Below are positions 1-6,380 of a DNA stretch of 24,735 bases, piece after piece (the stretch's first letter is position 1; every line of letters begins with the position of its first letter). The notes beneath the pieces are model-generated. The model made no database searches and had not been told where the DNA came from. It saw nothing but the letters and a program-made list of their open reading frames with translations. This DNA is from DASYAN01 sp036501345 (GTDB taxonomy: Bacteria; Chloroflexota; Ktedonobacteria; Ktedonobacterales; Ktedonobacteraceae): assembly GCA_036501345.1 (NCBI GenBank), contig DASYAN010000437.1, positions 1 through 24,735 on the forward strand, written 5' to 3'. Made by a program: the position numbers and the translations under genes.

Positions 1-1
1 T

Positions 2-1120
2 TTGCACGATGAGCCTCATACTCCTGCCTGCTGGGGATGTGGTGACAGCAAGACTGATTGGCGTTTGGCTGCTGAAAATGCTGGGAACGCGATTTTGCAA
101 GCTAATCCCAACTGGCTCATCTTTGTCGAAGGCGTCGATTGTTACCAGCTAGATTGCTCCTGGTGGGGAAGTAATTTGGAGGGAGTGAGCACTGCTCCAG
201 TGAATCTGAATATGCCAAATCACCTAGTTTATTCGGTGCATGAATATCCTGCAAGTGTTTCGCCTCCTGGTGTTAAGCCTTATCCCTGGTATAATGATCC
301 AAACTACCCAAATAACTTATCGCAGGTGTGGGATACCCATTGGGGATATATTCAGAAGCAAGGAATTGCTCCGGTCTGGGTTGGTGAGTTTGGTACAAAA
401 TTGCAGACGAATGCGGATAGGCAATGGCTTACGGCCCTGGTTCGTTACCTGGGAACAGGCTCTGGAGGGATCAACTGGACCTACTGGTCGTGGAATCCCG
501 ACTCTGGGGATACTGGCGGCATTCTGCAGAATGATTGGAAAACGGTCGATCAGACCAAGCAACAATCCCTCAATCCCATTCTGTTCCCGCTTAATAGCAA
601 TGTTACTAACTCAAATACCCACTCACCTACGACTGCAGTGATATCTAACTCGTCTGGTCCGCTCAAACTTGGCTACGAGGTAGGCAAATCCGGTACATTG
701 GTAAATCAGATCATGCCGAACTTCATGCTGACTAATGTGAGTCAAAGCAGCGTTGATTTGAGCGACGTTACCATTCGCTACTGGTACACTATCGATACAC
801 ACCAACCACAGGCCTACACTTGTGATTATGCTAGTGAAGGACAAAGTAACGTCATCGGTAAATTTGTTTCTTTGCCATCACCTCGGACGAGTGCGGATAC
901 CTATCTGGAGATCAGCTTTTTACCCAATGCTGGGAGTCTCGCGCCTGGTAAAGATACAGGTGAAATTAAGAGCCGCTTTAACAAGACTGATTGGTCCAAT
1001 TATGACGTAAGCAATGACTACTCGTATTCTGGTTCGGCGGATACCTATGCATCGTCAACTCGGATAACGGTCTATTATAAAGGGAAGCTAGTTTGGGGGG
1101 CTGAACCTTCCTTGCACTAA
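2..1120 (+). CDS. GH5_1 endoglucanase with C-terminal CBM3 (5' end outside window)
   Basis: This is the C-terminal part of a secreted beta-1,4-endoglucanase. The frame is open at the left edge, so the TTG at 2 is an internal Leu codon. The fragment opens at the acid/base motif, read as L-H-D-E-P-H, with the catalytic Glu at 11-13. It then shows ACWGCGDSKTDWRLAAE, HEYPAS, and the nucleophile in VGEFGT (Glu at 386-388), and ends the catalytic domain with SWNPDSGDTGGIL. These blocks match Acidothermus E1 (Cel5A), remembered rather than searched. A Ser/Thr/Asn linker follows (about 590-650), then a family 3 carbohydrate-binding module to the stop (motifs PNFMLTNVS, TIRYWYT, WSNYDVSNDYSY, GKLVWGAEP). 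Oddity: the conserved Asn before the acid/base Glu is Asp here. A paralogue follows 29 bp downstream, presumably in the same operon. Confidence 0.9.
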   Translation: MHDEPHTPACWGCGDSKTDWRLAAENAGNAILQANPNWLIFVEGVDCYQLDCSWWGSNLEGVSTAPVNLNMPNHLVYSVHEYPASVSPPGVKPYPWYNDPNYPNNLSQVWDTHWGYIQKQGIAPVWVGEFGTKLQTNADRQWLTALVRYLGTGSGGINWTYWSWNPDSGDTGGILQNDWKTVDQTKQQSLNPILFPLNSNVTNSNTHSPTTAVISNSSGPLKLGYEVGKSGTLVNQIMPNFMLTNVSQSSVDLSDVTIRYWYTIDTHQPQAYTCDYASEGQSNVIGKFVSLPSPRTSADTYLEISFLPNAGSLAPGKDTGEIKSRFNKTDWSNYDVSNDYSYSGSADTYASSTRITVYYKGKLVWGAEPSLH

Positions 1121-1137
1121 TAGGTACTGCTTGTTGA

Positions 1138-1143
1138 AGAGGA
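1138..1143 (+). promoter_or_regulatory. Ribosome binding site AGAGGA deciding the start of the second cellulase
   Basis: AGAGGA abuts the ATG at 1144 with no spacer but lies 6 nt before the in-frame ATG at 1150. The second ATG is therefore the better start. Confidence 0.6.
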
Positions 1144-1149
1144 ATGATT

Positions 1150-2436
1150 ATGCAAAATCCTAAGCCATCTATACCACTATGGAAGCGGACGTTAGGGGGA
1201 ATATCTGTCTTAGTTGCTGTGGTCATTGTGGGTATCCTGGTTATAGCGTTTACTACCAAACCTGCTATCCCGACTATGCAGGGCAATAAGCATATTAACC
1301 CAACTAAGCAAAGTATTGGGCACCATATACCGACTGTGCAGAGCACTAAGCGGCCTGACCCAATCGGGCAAGGCTATTGGCATACTAGTGGGTCACAGAT
1401 CCTGGATGCTCAAAATCGCCCTGTGCGTATAGCAGGCATTAATTGGTTTGGCTTCGAGACGCCCAACTATGTTGTGCATGGCTTAGATATTCGTAGTTAC
1501 AAAGACATGCTGGACCAGATCAAGAGCTTGCATTACAATACCATTCGTCTCCCCTACTCAAATCAACTCTTCGATCCAGGTAGTGAGCCCAATGGTATTA
1601 GCTACTCTGTCAATCCTGATTTACAGGGACTGAGTGGGCTACAACTTATGGATAAGATCGTCAGCTATGCCAGCCAGATCGGTCTGCGCATTATCCTAGA
1701 TCGCCATCGTCCTGATGCAAATGGGCAGTCAGCTCTCTGGTATACCTCGGCCTATCCAGAGTCGCGTTGGATTTCTGACTGGACGATGCTGGCTAGTCAT
1801 TATAAAGATAATCCCATGGTCATCGGAGCTGAATTGGACAACGAGCCTCATGCCCCTGCCTGCTGGGGATGTGGTGATAGCAAGACTGATTGGCGCTTGG
1901 CCGCTGAAGCTGCTGGAAACGCGATTTTGCAAGCTAATGCCAATTGGCTGATCGTTGTTGATGGCATCGAATGCTATCAGGGTGATTGTTACTCGTGGGG
2001 AAGTAATTTGGAAGGAGTTCGTTCTGCTCCGGTAGAACTGAATGTGCCAAATCGTCTAGTTTATTCTGCACATGAGTATTCTGCTAGTGCTATACCTACC
2101 TCCTGGTCTAATAGTCCTGACTATCCAAAAAACTTACCGCAACTGTGGGATACCCATTGGGGATATATTCAGAAGCAAGGAATTGCTCCAGTCTGGATTG
2201 GCGAATTTGGCACAAAATTGCAGACAGACTTGGATCGGCAATGGCTTACAACCATAGTTAATTACCTGGGAACAGGCTCTGGAGGAATGAGCTGGGCATA
2301 CTGGGCATGGAATCCCGACTCTGGAGATACTGGTGGTATTTTGGAAAATGACTGGAAAACGGTTGATCAGACCAAGCAGCAGTACCTCAATCCTATTCTA
2401 TTCCCGCTTGGCAATGACTCTGCCTCTACTGTTTAA
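1150..2436 (+). CDS. GH5_1 endoglucanase, membrane-anchored, no CBM
   Basis: This predicted endo-beta-1,4-glucanase has 428 aa. Near its N-terminus is one hydrophobic segment (GISVLVAVVIVGILVIAF) that reads as a signal anchor or uncleaved signal. A 40-residue linker with repeated IPTMQ/IPTVQ-like units follows. The full GH5 domain starts at about residue 75 (YWHTSGSQILDAQNRPVRIA), with IRLPYS, ILDRHRPD, acid/base Glu232 in LDNEPH, His-Glu-Tyr in SAHEYS, and nucleophile Glu352 in IGEFGT. The two Glu are 120 residues apart, the same spacing as recalled for Acidothermus E1. It ends just after the catalytic domain (FPLGNDSASTV), where the upstream paralogue continues into a linker and CBM3. The two catalytic domains are very similar at the DNA level, so this is a tandem duplication with domain loss or gain. 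An ATG at 1144 is also in frame but has no room for its ribosome binding site. Confidence 0.93.
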   Translation: MQNPKPSIPLWKRTLGGISVLVAVVIVGILVIAFTTKPAIPTMQGNKHINPTKQSIGHHIPTVQSTKRPDPIGQGYWHTSGSQILDAQNRPVRIAGINWFGFETPNYVVHGLDIRSYKDMLDQIKSLHYNTIRLPYSNQLFDPGSEPNGISYSVNPDLQGLSGLQLMDKIVSYASQIGLRIILDRHRPDANGQSALWYTSAYPESRWISDWTMLASHYKDNPMVIGAELDNEPHAPACWGCGDSKTDWRLAAEAAGNAILQANANWLIVVDGIECYQGDCYSWGSNLEGVRSAPVELNVPNRLVYSAHEYSASAIPTSWSNSPDYPKNLPQLWDTHWGYIQKQGIAPVWIGEFGTKLQTDLDRQWLTTIVNYLGTGSGGMSWAYWAWNPDSGDTGGILENDWKTVDQTKQQYLNPILFPLGNDSASTV

Positions 2437-2458
2437 CGCGCTTATCGTCTCCGCTGCA

Positions 2459-2475
2459 TAAAACCACTGGTTTTA
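2459..2475. terminator. Candidate bidirectional terminator hairpin
   Basis: A perfect 7-bp inverted repeat, TAAAACC-ACT-GGTTTTA, lies between two convergent genes and ends in TTTTA on either strand. The stem is AT-rich and short, so this is tentative. Confidence 0.35.
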
Positions 2476-2498
2476 GCTCTGATCCTGCCCTTTCCTAA

Positions 2499-2912
2499 TT
2501 ACTGATGCTCACGGACAACGGTTTGCTCAAGATTAAATCCACAGTTTCCACAGAATGTTGAACCTGGTAGTATTTTGTTATGGCAATCTGGGCATGAGGA
2601 TAGATTGATTATTGTCAGAGAGGGTGAGGTATTAGGGATAGAGCGAACGTTGGAAGGAGATGAAGGAATGGGATCACCAAGTTTGTGACCGCAATGCATA
2701 CAGCCAGAACCTTTCCACTTTTGCTTCTTGCCACATGCAGGACATGGGCCTGCAACTCGAGCATTGCAAACTGCGCAAAAGGATTGTCTTTTATTATAGA
2801 ATTTGCCACAGCAATACGTATAATTGAACCAATCTTGGCAAAACCATATTATTGTAATAAAACCAATAAATAGTAAAAACCCACCTAAACCACTTAAGAA
2901 GCTTGGGTCCAT
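2499..2912 (-). CDS. Small zinc-ribbon membrane protein
   Basis: A 137-aa protein of unknown role. One N-terminal transmembrane segment (about residues 8-25, GLGGFLLFIGFITIIWF) is followed by a cytosolic, cysteine-rich tail. CxxC knuckles sit at residues 46/49, 57/60, 71/74, 107/110 and 121/124. The last two pairs (SCPDC and FCGNCGF) form a typical zinc-ribbon of the double-zinc-ribbon (DZANK-like) type. A Ser/Pro-rich linker of about 25 residues separates the two zinc regions. The ATG at 2912 is chosen because GAGAGGAG precedes it by 6 nt; an in-frame GTG at 2948 lacks such a site. The gene is convergent with the cellulase operon and is not obviously linked to it. It could be an adaptor or scaffold, but nothing in the sequence shows a partner. 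Confidence 0.8.
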   Translation of the reverse strand: MDPSFLSGLGGFLLFIGFITIIWFCQDWFNYTYCCGKFYNKRQSFCAVCNARVAGPCPACGKKQKWKGSGCMHCGHKLGDPIPSSPSNVRSIPNTSPSLTIINLSSCPDCHNKILPGSTFCGNCGFNLEQTVVREHQ

Positions 2913-2918
2913 ATCAAT

Positions 2919-2926
2919 CTCCTCTC
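2919..2926 (-). promoter_or_regulatory. Strong ribosome binding site for the zinc-ribbon gene
   Basis: Reads GAGAGGAG on the minus strand, 6 nt before the ATG at 2912, and decides that start. Confidence 0.7.
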
Positions 2927-3138
2927 TTACATTCTGGGAAACATTCACTCGATAAACATCAACTTACCGCATACTATACCACATAGAAATACATCAGTTT
3001 ATGAAGTAGCTCACAGTGCATGCTTGTAAGGTCATGATGCTGTGTAAAAAGATGTATTGAATGATATAAATGTGATGATAAGCGATGGAAGTTATATCAT
3101 GCTAAATATGAAATATGAGTATAAGAGGCGGTCTATCC
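2927..3138. other. AT-rich intergenic stretch, no gene seen
   Basis: Between the zinc-ribbon start and the consensus promoter at 3139 I see no credible coding frame, RNA gene or strong repeat. The zinc-ribbon promoter should lie here on the minus strand. A TATAGT hexamer is present upstream of that gene, but no good -35 partner was found. Confidence 0.5.
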
Positions 3139-3167
3139 TTGACAGAGGTTTATCTATTTAGTATAAT
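3139..3167 (+). promoter_or_regulatory. Perfect-consensus sigma70 promoter
   Basis: TTGACA (3139-3144), exactly 17 nt, then TATAAT (3162-3167). Both hexamers match the housekeeping consensus at every base. Transcription would start near 3174 and run through the recombinase remnant towards the SLATT-like gene at 3518. No intact gene lies in the first 340 nt of that transcript. Confidence 0.75.
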
Positions 3168-3219
3168 GCCCGTAAAGAAACTTAATTAAATATGTTTTAC
3201 CTTATTTAGAACCAGGGCC

Positions 3220-3449
3220 GCAATTCCTGAAAGCAAACCTATTAGTGGGACTGCTGCATGGAACATAGTTACTCACTATGCGGAGGTCTGTCGGCTATTA
3301 TAATAAAGCCACACGGTTTCAGGCGCTTCGTAGGTACCCAGCGGCTAAGCAGGATATACGCAAGGCTGAGCCACAAGAACATTGAAACTACTGCCAGGCA
3401 CTATGTACTCGACGAGCTAGAAGTAGGTCTCACAGATAACCTGTACTAA
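3220..3449 (+). pseudogene. Tyrosine recombinase (integrase) C-terminal remnant, frame-shifted
   Basis: Only the catalytic C-terminus of a phage-type integrase is left, and it is spread over frames. Frame 1 (3220-3300) reads KPISGTAAWNIVTHYAEVCRLL. The frame starting at 3258 reads IKPHGFRRFVGT, which holds the H-x-x-R box. Another frame (from 3335) reads PAAKQDIRKAE, the usual spacer. The 3258 frame then resumes with LSHKNIETTARHYV, which has the second active-site His (GH-like position, here SH) and the nucleophile Tyr, and continues to a normal-looking end, VGLTDNLY. At least two indels are needed to restore one frame, and the N-terminal domain is absent. An open frame of 63 codons (3258-3449) exists but is too short to be an active recombinase. 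It marks a past integration event next to the accessory genes downstream. Confidence 0.65.
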
Positions 3450-3517
3450 CCCGTATCCGCGAGTATCTCGCCAGTGTCACAGTAGTACAATCAGCTTAAT
3501 AGGAGTATGGCAAGGGA

Positions 3518-4375
3518 ATGCAAGAGAGAGAAGATATTGAAGATGAGATTGAGGATTGTAAGGAAGAAATTTACGAACGGCAATATCATCTGAGATGGTT
3601 TACGAGATTTGTGTATCTTTTCTGGCTCTCTCTTATAATAAGTGTTATTGCATTTTGTGTTCTTTATCCATTAAATATGCCAGTAATACAGCCTGTATTC
3701 TCTAATATAGGAGGTGTATCTACTACAATATCCATAATAATGTTGGTTTGCTTGTCATTTACTTATTACACAGAAACTTCATTTAAAGAAGGTTATCGTG
3801 CTTTAAAGGGATATGAACTATTAGAAGAGCTAAGCAAGAAAAAAAGAACTCTCAATAAACTATTGCGACGACTTGAGTACTTTGATGAACAAGCTATTAA
3901 AAGCTTGTCACCGATAAAACAACATAAGCACCAGTTACCAGATTTGATTGCATCTTACAGGGAAAGAGCAGATGGATATAGGAGATGGTTTATAGTAACA
4001 TAGATTATCATTATTTTGTTGTCGGCTTCTGTCACCAGCTTGTCAGGAGGATGGCTTGATAAGTATAAAATCTCGATTCCATGGATCATTCCTATTTTTA
4101 GTGTAGCGATAAGCATTATAACTAGCTTCACACTCTTTTTTAAACCGAGAGAGAAAGGAGCCAACCTTCAGCAAACAGCAGACGCTATGGATCTGGAATA
4201 TACGGCTTGTAATCTAGGGATAGGAGACTATGAAGCAGAAGAAGACGAAGATGATGCGTTAATGTTGTTAGCAAAACGTACTGAAGCGTTACGCAAAGAT
4301 CAGCAGCAACGCCAGCAGCAATTAGAGCAATCATCTCAAGCGGAGCAAAAGGCACTGCAACCAGATGGTAAATAG
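3518..4375 (+). pseudogene. SLATT/DUF4231-like four-TM membrane protein split by an in-frame TAG
   Basis: Two open stretches (3518-4003 and 4016-4375) lie in the same frame, separated only by TAG at 4001-4003, which is codon 162 of a would-be 285-residue protein. N-terminal half: charged helix (EREDIEDEIEDCKEEIYER), TM pair at about 31-51 and 67-84, then a basic coiled helix. Second half: DLIASYRERADGYRRWFIVT, then the stop, then IIIILLSASVTSLSGGW as the third TM, a fourth TM (PWIIPIFSVAISIITSFTLFF), and a cytosolic tail with NLQQTADAMDLEY and an acidic, Gln-rich end. The second TM pair with its R-x-x-R-x entry helix and the Q-x-T-A-x-x-L-E-like exit helix recalls SLATT/DUF4231 domains (family assignment by eye). 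CAG to TAG would be the simplest lesion. Start: ATG at 3518 is the only start codon after the upstream in-frame stop. SLATT proteins are predicted membrane effectors of nucleotide-signal conflict systems (published prediction); that role here is inference. Confidence 0.6.
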
Positions 4376-4427
4376 TAATACAAGCGTCTCTCGGAGTGCT
4401 TCAGAAATAGAAAGGGGATACCACCCA

Positions 4428-4618
4428 ATGACCCCACCAGCATACACCGAACACATGGCCGAGATACTATACCGAAAAATCACCTGCGAGGAAGAATATT
4501 TAACAGGGGAAAATCTAGCTATCACATCTGATAGTATATATTTGAATCACTATGCGAAATTGTGAAGCAATTATCAGATATACCAGGATTTCGAGAAAGG
4601 ATTGAGAAACTATCATGA
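4428..4618 (+). pseudogene. Small hypothetical protein (63 codons) with one-base deletion
   Basis: The frame from ATG 4428 reads MTPPAYTEHMAEILYRKITC, then EEEYLTGENLAITSDSIYLNHYAKL, and stops at 4565. In the neighbouring frame the sequence carries on without a break from 4559 as IVKQLSDIPGFRERIEKLS and stops at TGA 4616-4618, overlapping the next start by ATGA. Adding a single A to the AAA at 4557-4559 would join them into one 63-residue protein (HYAKIVKQLSDIPGF). The overlap with the next gene strongly suggests that the joined frame is the original. AAAGGGG lies about 10 nt before ATG 4428. An upstream in-frame ATG at 4365 would overlap the SLATT-like stop. I do not recognise a domain. A sequencing error in the A-run, a real mutation or a slippage site are all possible. 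Confidence 0.55.
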
Positions 4619-5181
4619 ACCAACCCACAGAAGACCGAATTAAGCGCCTTGAAGAAGAACAAAGACAACTCAAAGAAGAAGTACGCAAGCTCAAAGAGCA
4701 GATGACCGAGCCGATCACGATTCCAAGGATAGAGCTAGATCCAGGCGGTATTCAAAATCGCCTGGACAACCACGCTGAGATGCTGCGTGAGATCTCACAA
4801 AAACAGGATAAACAGGATAAGCAATTAACTTTGATCTCTACTGATATGGGCGAACTCAAAATAGATACAAAGGCGTTTACTGGTGATGCTGCCATCTTCA
4901 AGAATAAAGTGGAACGTGTTGAGTCTGATGTCAGTACGCTCAAGTCTGATGTAGGCACACTCAAGACTGACATGGGGCAAGTCAAAACGGACGTTGGCAC
5001 GATCAAAACGATTCAAAATGGTCACTCTAAATTTTTTGAAGAGCATGGTAGACGACTTAGCCAGATTGAAACGTCTATGACAACCAAGGATGATATTGGC
5101 AGTATTAAGAATGATATAGGAAGACTTGAGAGAATCATGATGCAGATCCTTAATAGATTGCCAAAGACTGAGGGGGAGTAG
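4615..5181 (+). CDS. Coiled-coil protein
   Basis: A 188-aa, highly charged, soluble protein without signal peptide or membrane segment. Residues 8-30 form a strong heptad helix (RIKRLEEEQRQLKEEVRKLK). A short Pro/Ile-rich break (ITIPRIELDPGG) follows, then long helical regions with four 7-residue repeats of the form D-V-x-T-L-K-S (about residues 104-131), and a final helix (IGRLERIMMQILNRLP). Its start overlaps the end of the preceding small gene by ATGA, so the two were probably translated together. The overall look is that of an oligomerising rod or adaptor. No enzymatic motif is visible. It is the only intact gene in the 3.2-5.2 kb patch. Function unknown. Confidence 0.75.
   Translation: MNQPTEDRIKRLEEEQRQLKEEVRKLKEQMTEPITIPRIELDPGGIQNRLDNHAEMLREISQKQDKQDKQLTLISTDMGELKIDTKAFTGDAAIFKNKVERVESDVSTLKSDVGTLKTDMGQVKTDVGTIKTIQNGHSKFFEEHGRRLSQIETSMTTKDDIGSIKNDIGRLERIMMQILNRLPKTEGE
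4924..5007 (+). repeat. Four 21-nt imperfect tandem repeats inside the coiled-coil gene
   Basis: Units start at 4924, 4945, 4966 and 4987; each encodes one heptad ([S/T]-D-[V/M]-x-x-[L/V/I]-K). In-frame repeats of this kind can change rod length by slippage. Confidence 0.8.
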
Positions 5182-5200
5182 TAAGGAAACTATAATAATG

Positions 5201-5280
5201 CAGGTCGTTATCAACATTATTCTTGCCGCAATAGACAAATATGGTGTTGCCCAGGTCGTTATCAACATTATTTCCTGCCG
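5201..5280. repeat. Direct repeat, two copies, 51-bp pitch
   Basis: Copy 1 at 5201-5228 and copy 2 at 5252-5280 share CAGGTCGTTATCAACATTAT exactly, then T-C/T-TGCCG with one indel. Weaker similarity continues through the following TAG-CAA-TAT. They lie between the convergent ends of the coiled-coil and ATP-grasp genes. Only two copies are present. Confidence 0.75.
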
Positions 5281-5299
5281 TAGTAGCAATATAAAGAAT

Positions 5300-6190
5300 C
5301 TATTCTAGGATTCTGAGCTTTTTAAGGTCAGAATCATGGTAATGAGTATTATTATTGTGCACAATACGTACTGCCCGTCGCTTCTTCGCCTTTTTTACGG
5401 CGTCTAATATATGCTCCGACACGCGCATCGCTGCAGAGGGCACGCCACCAAAGCTTGGGAAGTCGTTGATATCAAGCAATACCAATCCTTGAGGAGTTTC
5501 AACGACATCTATGCCGTAGATCTCTAAACCAAAGATGTTGCCAATATCTAGGGCTAACTTGCGTATTTCGCGAGTAGGAGCAATGGATTCCTCATCTATT
5601 GTTGCGTGGAGTGGGGACTTTTTCGCGATGGTAGCGCATACCTCTCTTCCGATGACGTAGATCTTGAGATCAAAACCAGGATTTTCCATGTAGCGTTGTG
5701 CAAGGAAAAAGCCATCATCTGTTTCTGCCATTTGCAGATCTGCCAGCTTTTCAGAACTTTCGATCAGATAGATCCCTTGGCTAGAATTACCGTGACCGGG
5801 TTTGACCACTAGCGGATAGTCTTTGGGCGGGATTTGCTTGAGCAAGTGAGGGCGAGAGACGAAGTACGTTGGGGGAATGGGAAGGCCATTTGAACATGCA
5901 TAAGCAACGGCCACGGCTTTGTCTCGTACCATGCGGATTGCTCGTGAGCTGTTGATAGTTGGAATACCTATTGCCTCGGCAGCTTCAAGTATACTGAGGC
6001 CGGGACCCCTGGCAATGCTTTTAAGGACGTAGGCATCGTGGTCCTGTTCACACATATTTGTTAAACAGGTCACCATCTCCCCAGGCTCTAGCAAGGTAAC
6101 AGTATGACCCCATTCTAGGAGTTGGTCTGCAACTATCATTGGCATTGGATCATAGCGGTATTGCTCTTCGATGATAAAGCAGAAGCGCAT
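5300..6190 (-). CDS. ATP-grasp ligase, RimK/glutathione-synthase-like
   Basis: A 296-aa cytosolic carboxylate-amine ligase of the ATP-grasp superfamily; substrate unknown. An N-terminal Rossmann-like pre-ATP-grasp region (MRFCFIIEEQYRYDPMPMIV) leads to the ATP-binding lobe: VVKPGHGNSSQGIYLI (phosphate loop with the lysine), FLAQRYM (adenine region), DLKIYVIG, YGIDVVE, and the Mg-binding LLDINDFPSFGGV near residue 260. Start at ATG 6190 is chosen because AAGGGGG precedes it by 8 nt; an upstream in-frame start gives 13 unlikely extra residues. It is the last of a head-to-tail row with MurE and an MraY-like protein, 190 nt after the latter. This makes an amino-acid or peptide ligation step on cell-wall precursors an attractive but unproven guess. 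Confidence 0.85.
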   Translation of the reverse strand: MRFCFIIEEQYRYDPMPMIVADQLLEWGHTVTLLEPGEMVTCLTNMCEQDHDAYVLKSIARGPGLSILEAAEAIGIPTINSSRAIRMVRDKAVAVAYACSNGLPIPPTYFVSRPHLLKQIPPKDYPLVVKPGHGNSSQGIYLIESSEKLADLQMAETDDGFFLAQRYMENPGFDLKIYVIGREVCATIAKKSPLHATIDEESIAPTREIRKLALDIGNIFGLEIYGIDVVETPQGLVLLDINDFPSFGGVPSAAMRVSEHILDAVKKAKKRRAVRIVHNNNTHYHDSDLKKLRILE

Positions 6191-6380
6191 AGACTTATCC
6201 CCCTTGCACATCACTATGGTACACAGCACGATTGCATGGATATACGTGTCCCAAGCAAAAAGGCAGACCCGTGTATCTATTACTACGAATGGGGGATAGA
6301 ATTAGATATGGAAGAGCTTAGCCTGATAATGATGGCAGAACCAGCATCATACGACTTTTTGTTCATCTAGGCTTATCAGT

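Noticed and set aside
5201..5280. CRISPR array
   Set aside because: Only two imperfect copies with a 23-nt gap that itself shares similarity with the downstream flank; no cas genes nearby.
4825..5289. 154-codon minus-strand open frame
   Set aside because: Antisense to the repetitive coiled-coil gene; its length is a by-product of the 21-nt repeats.
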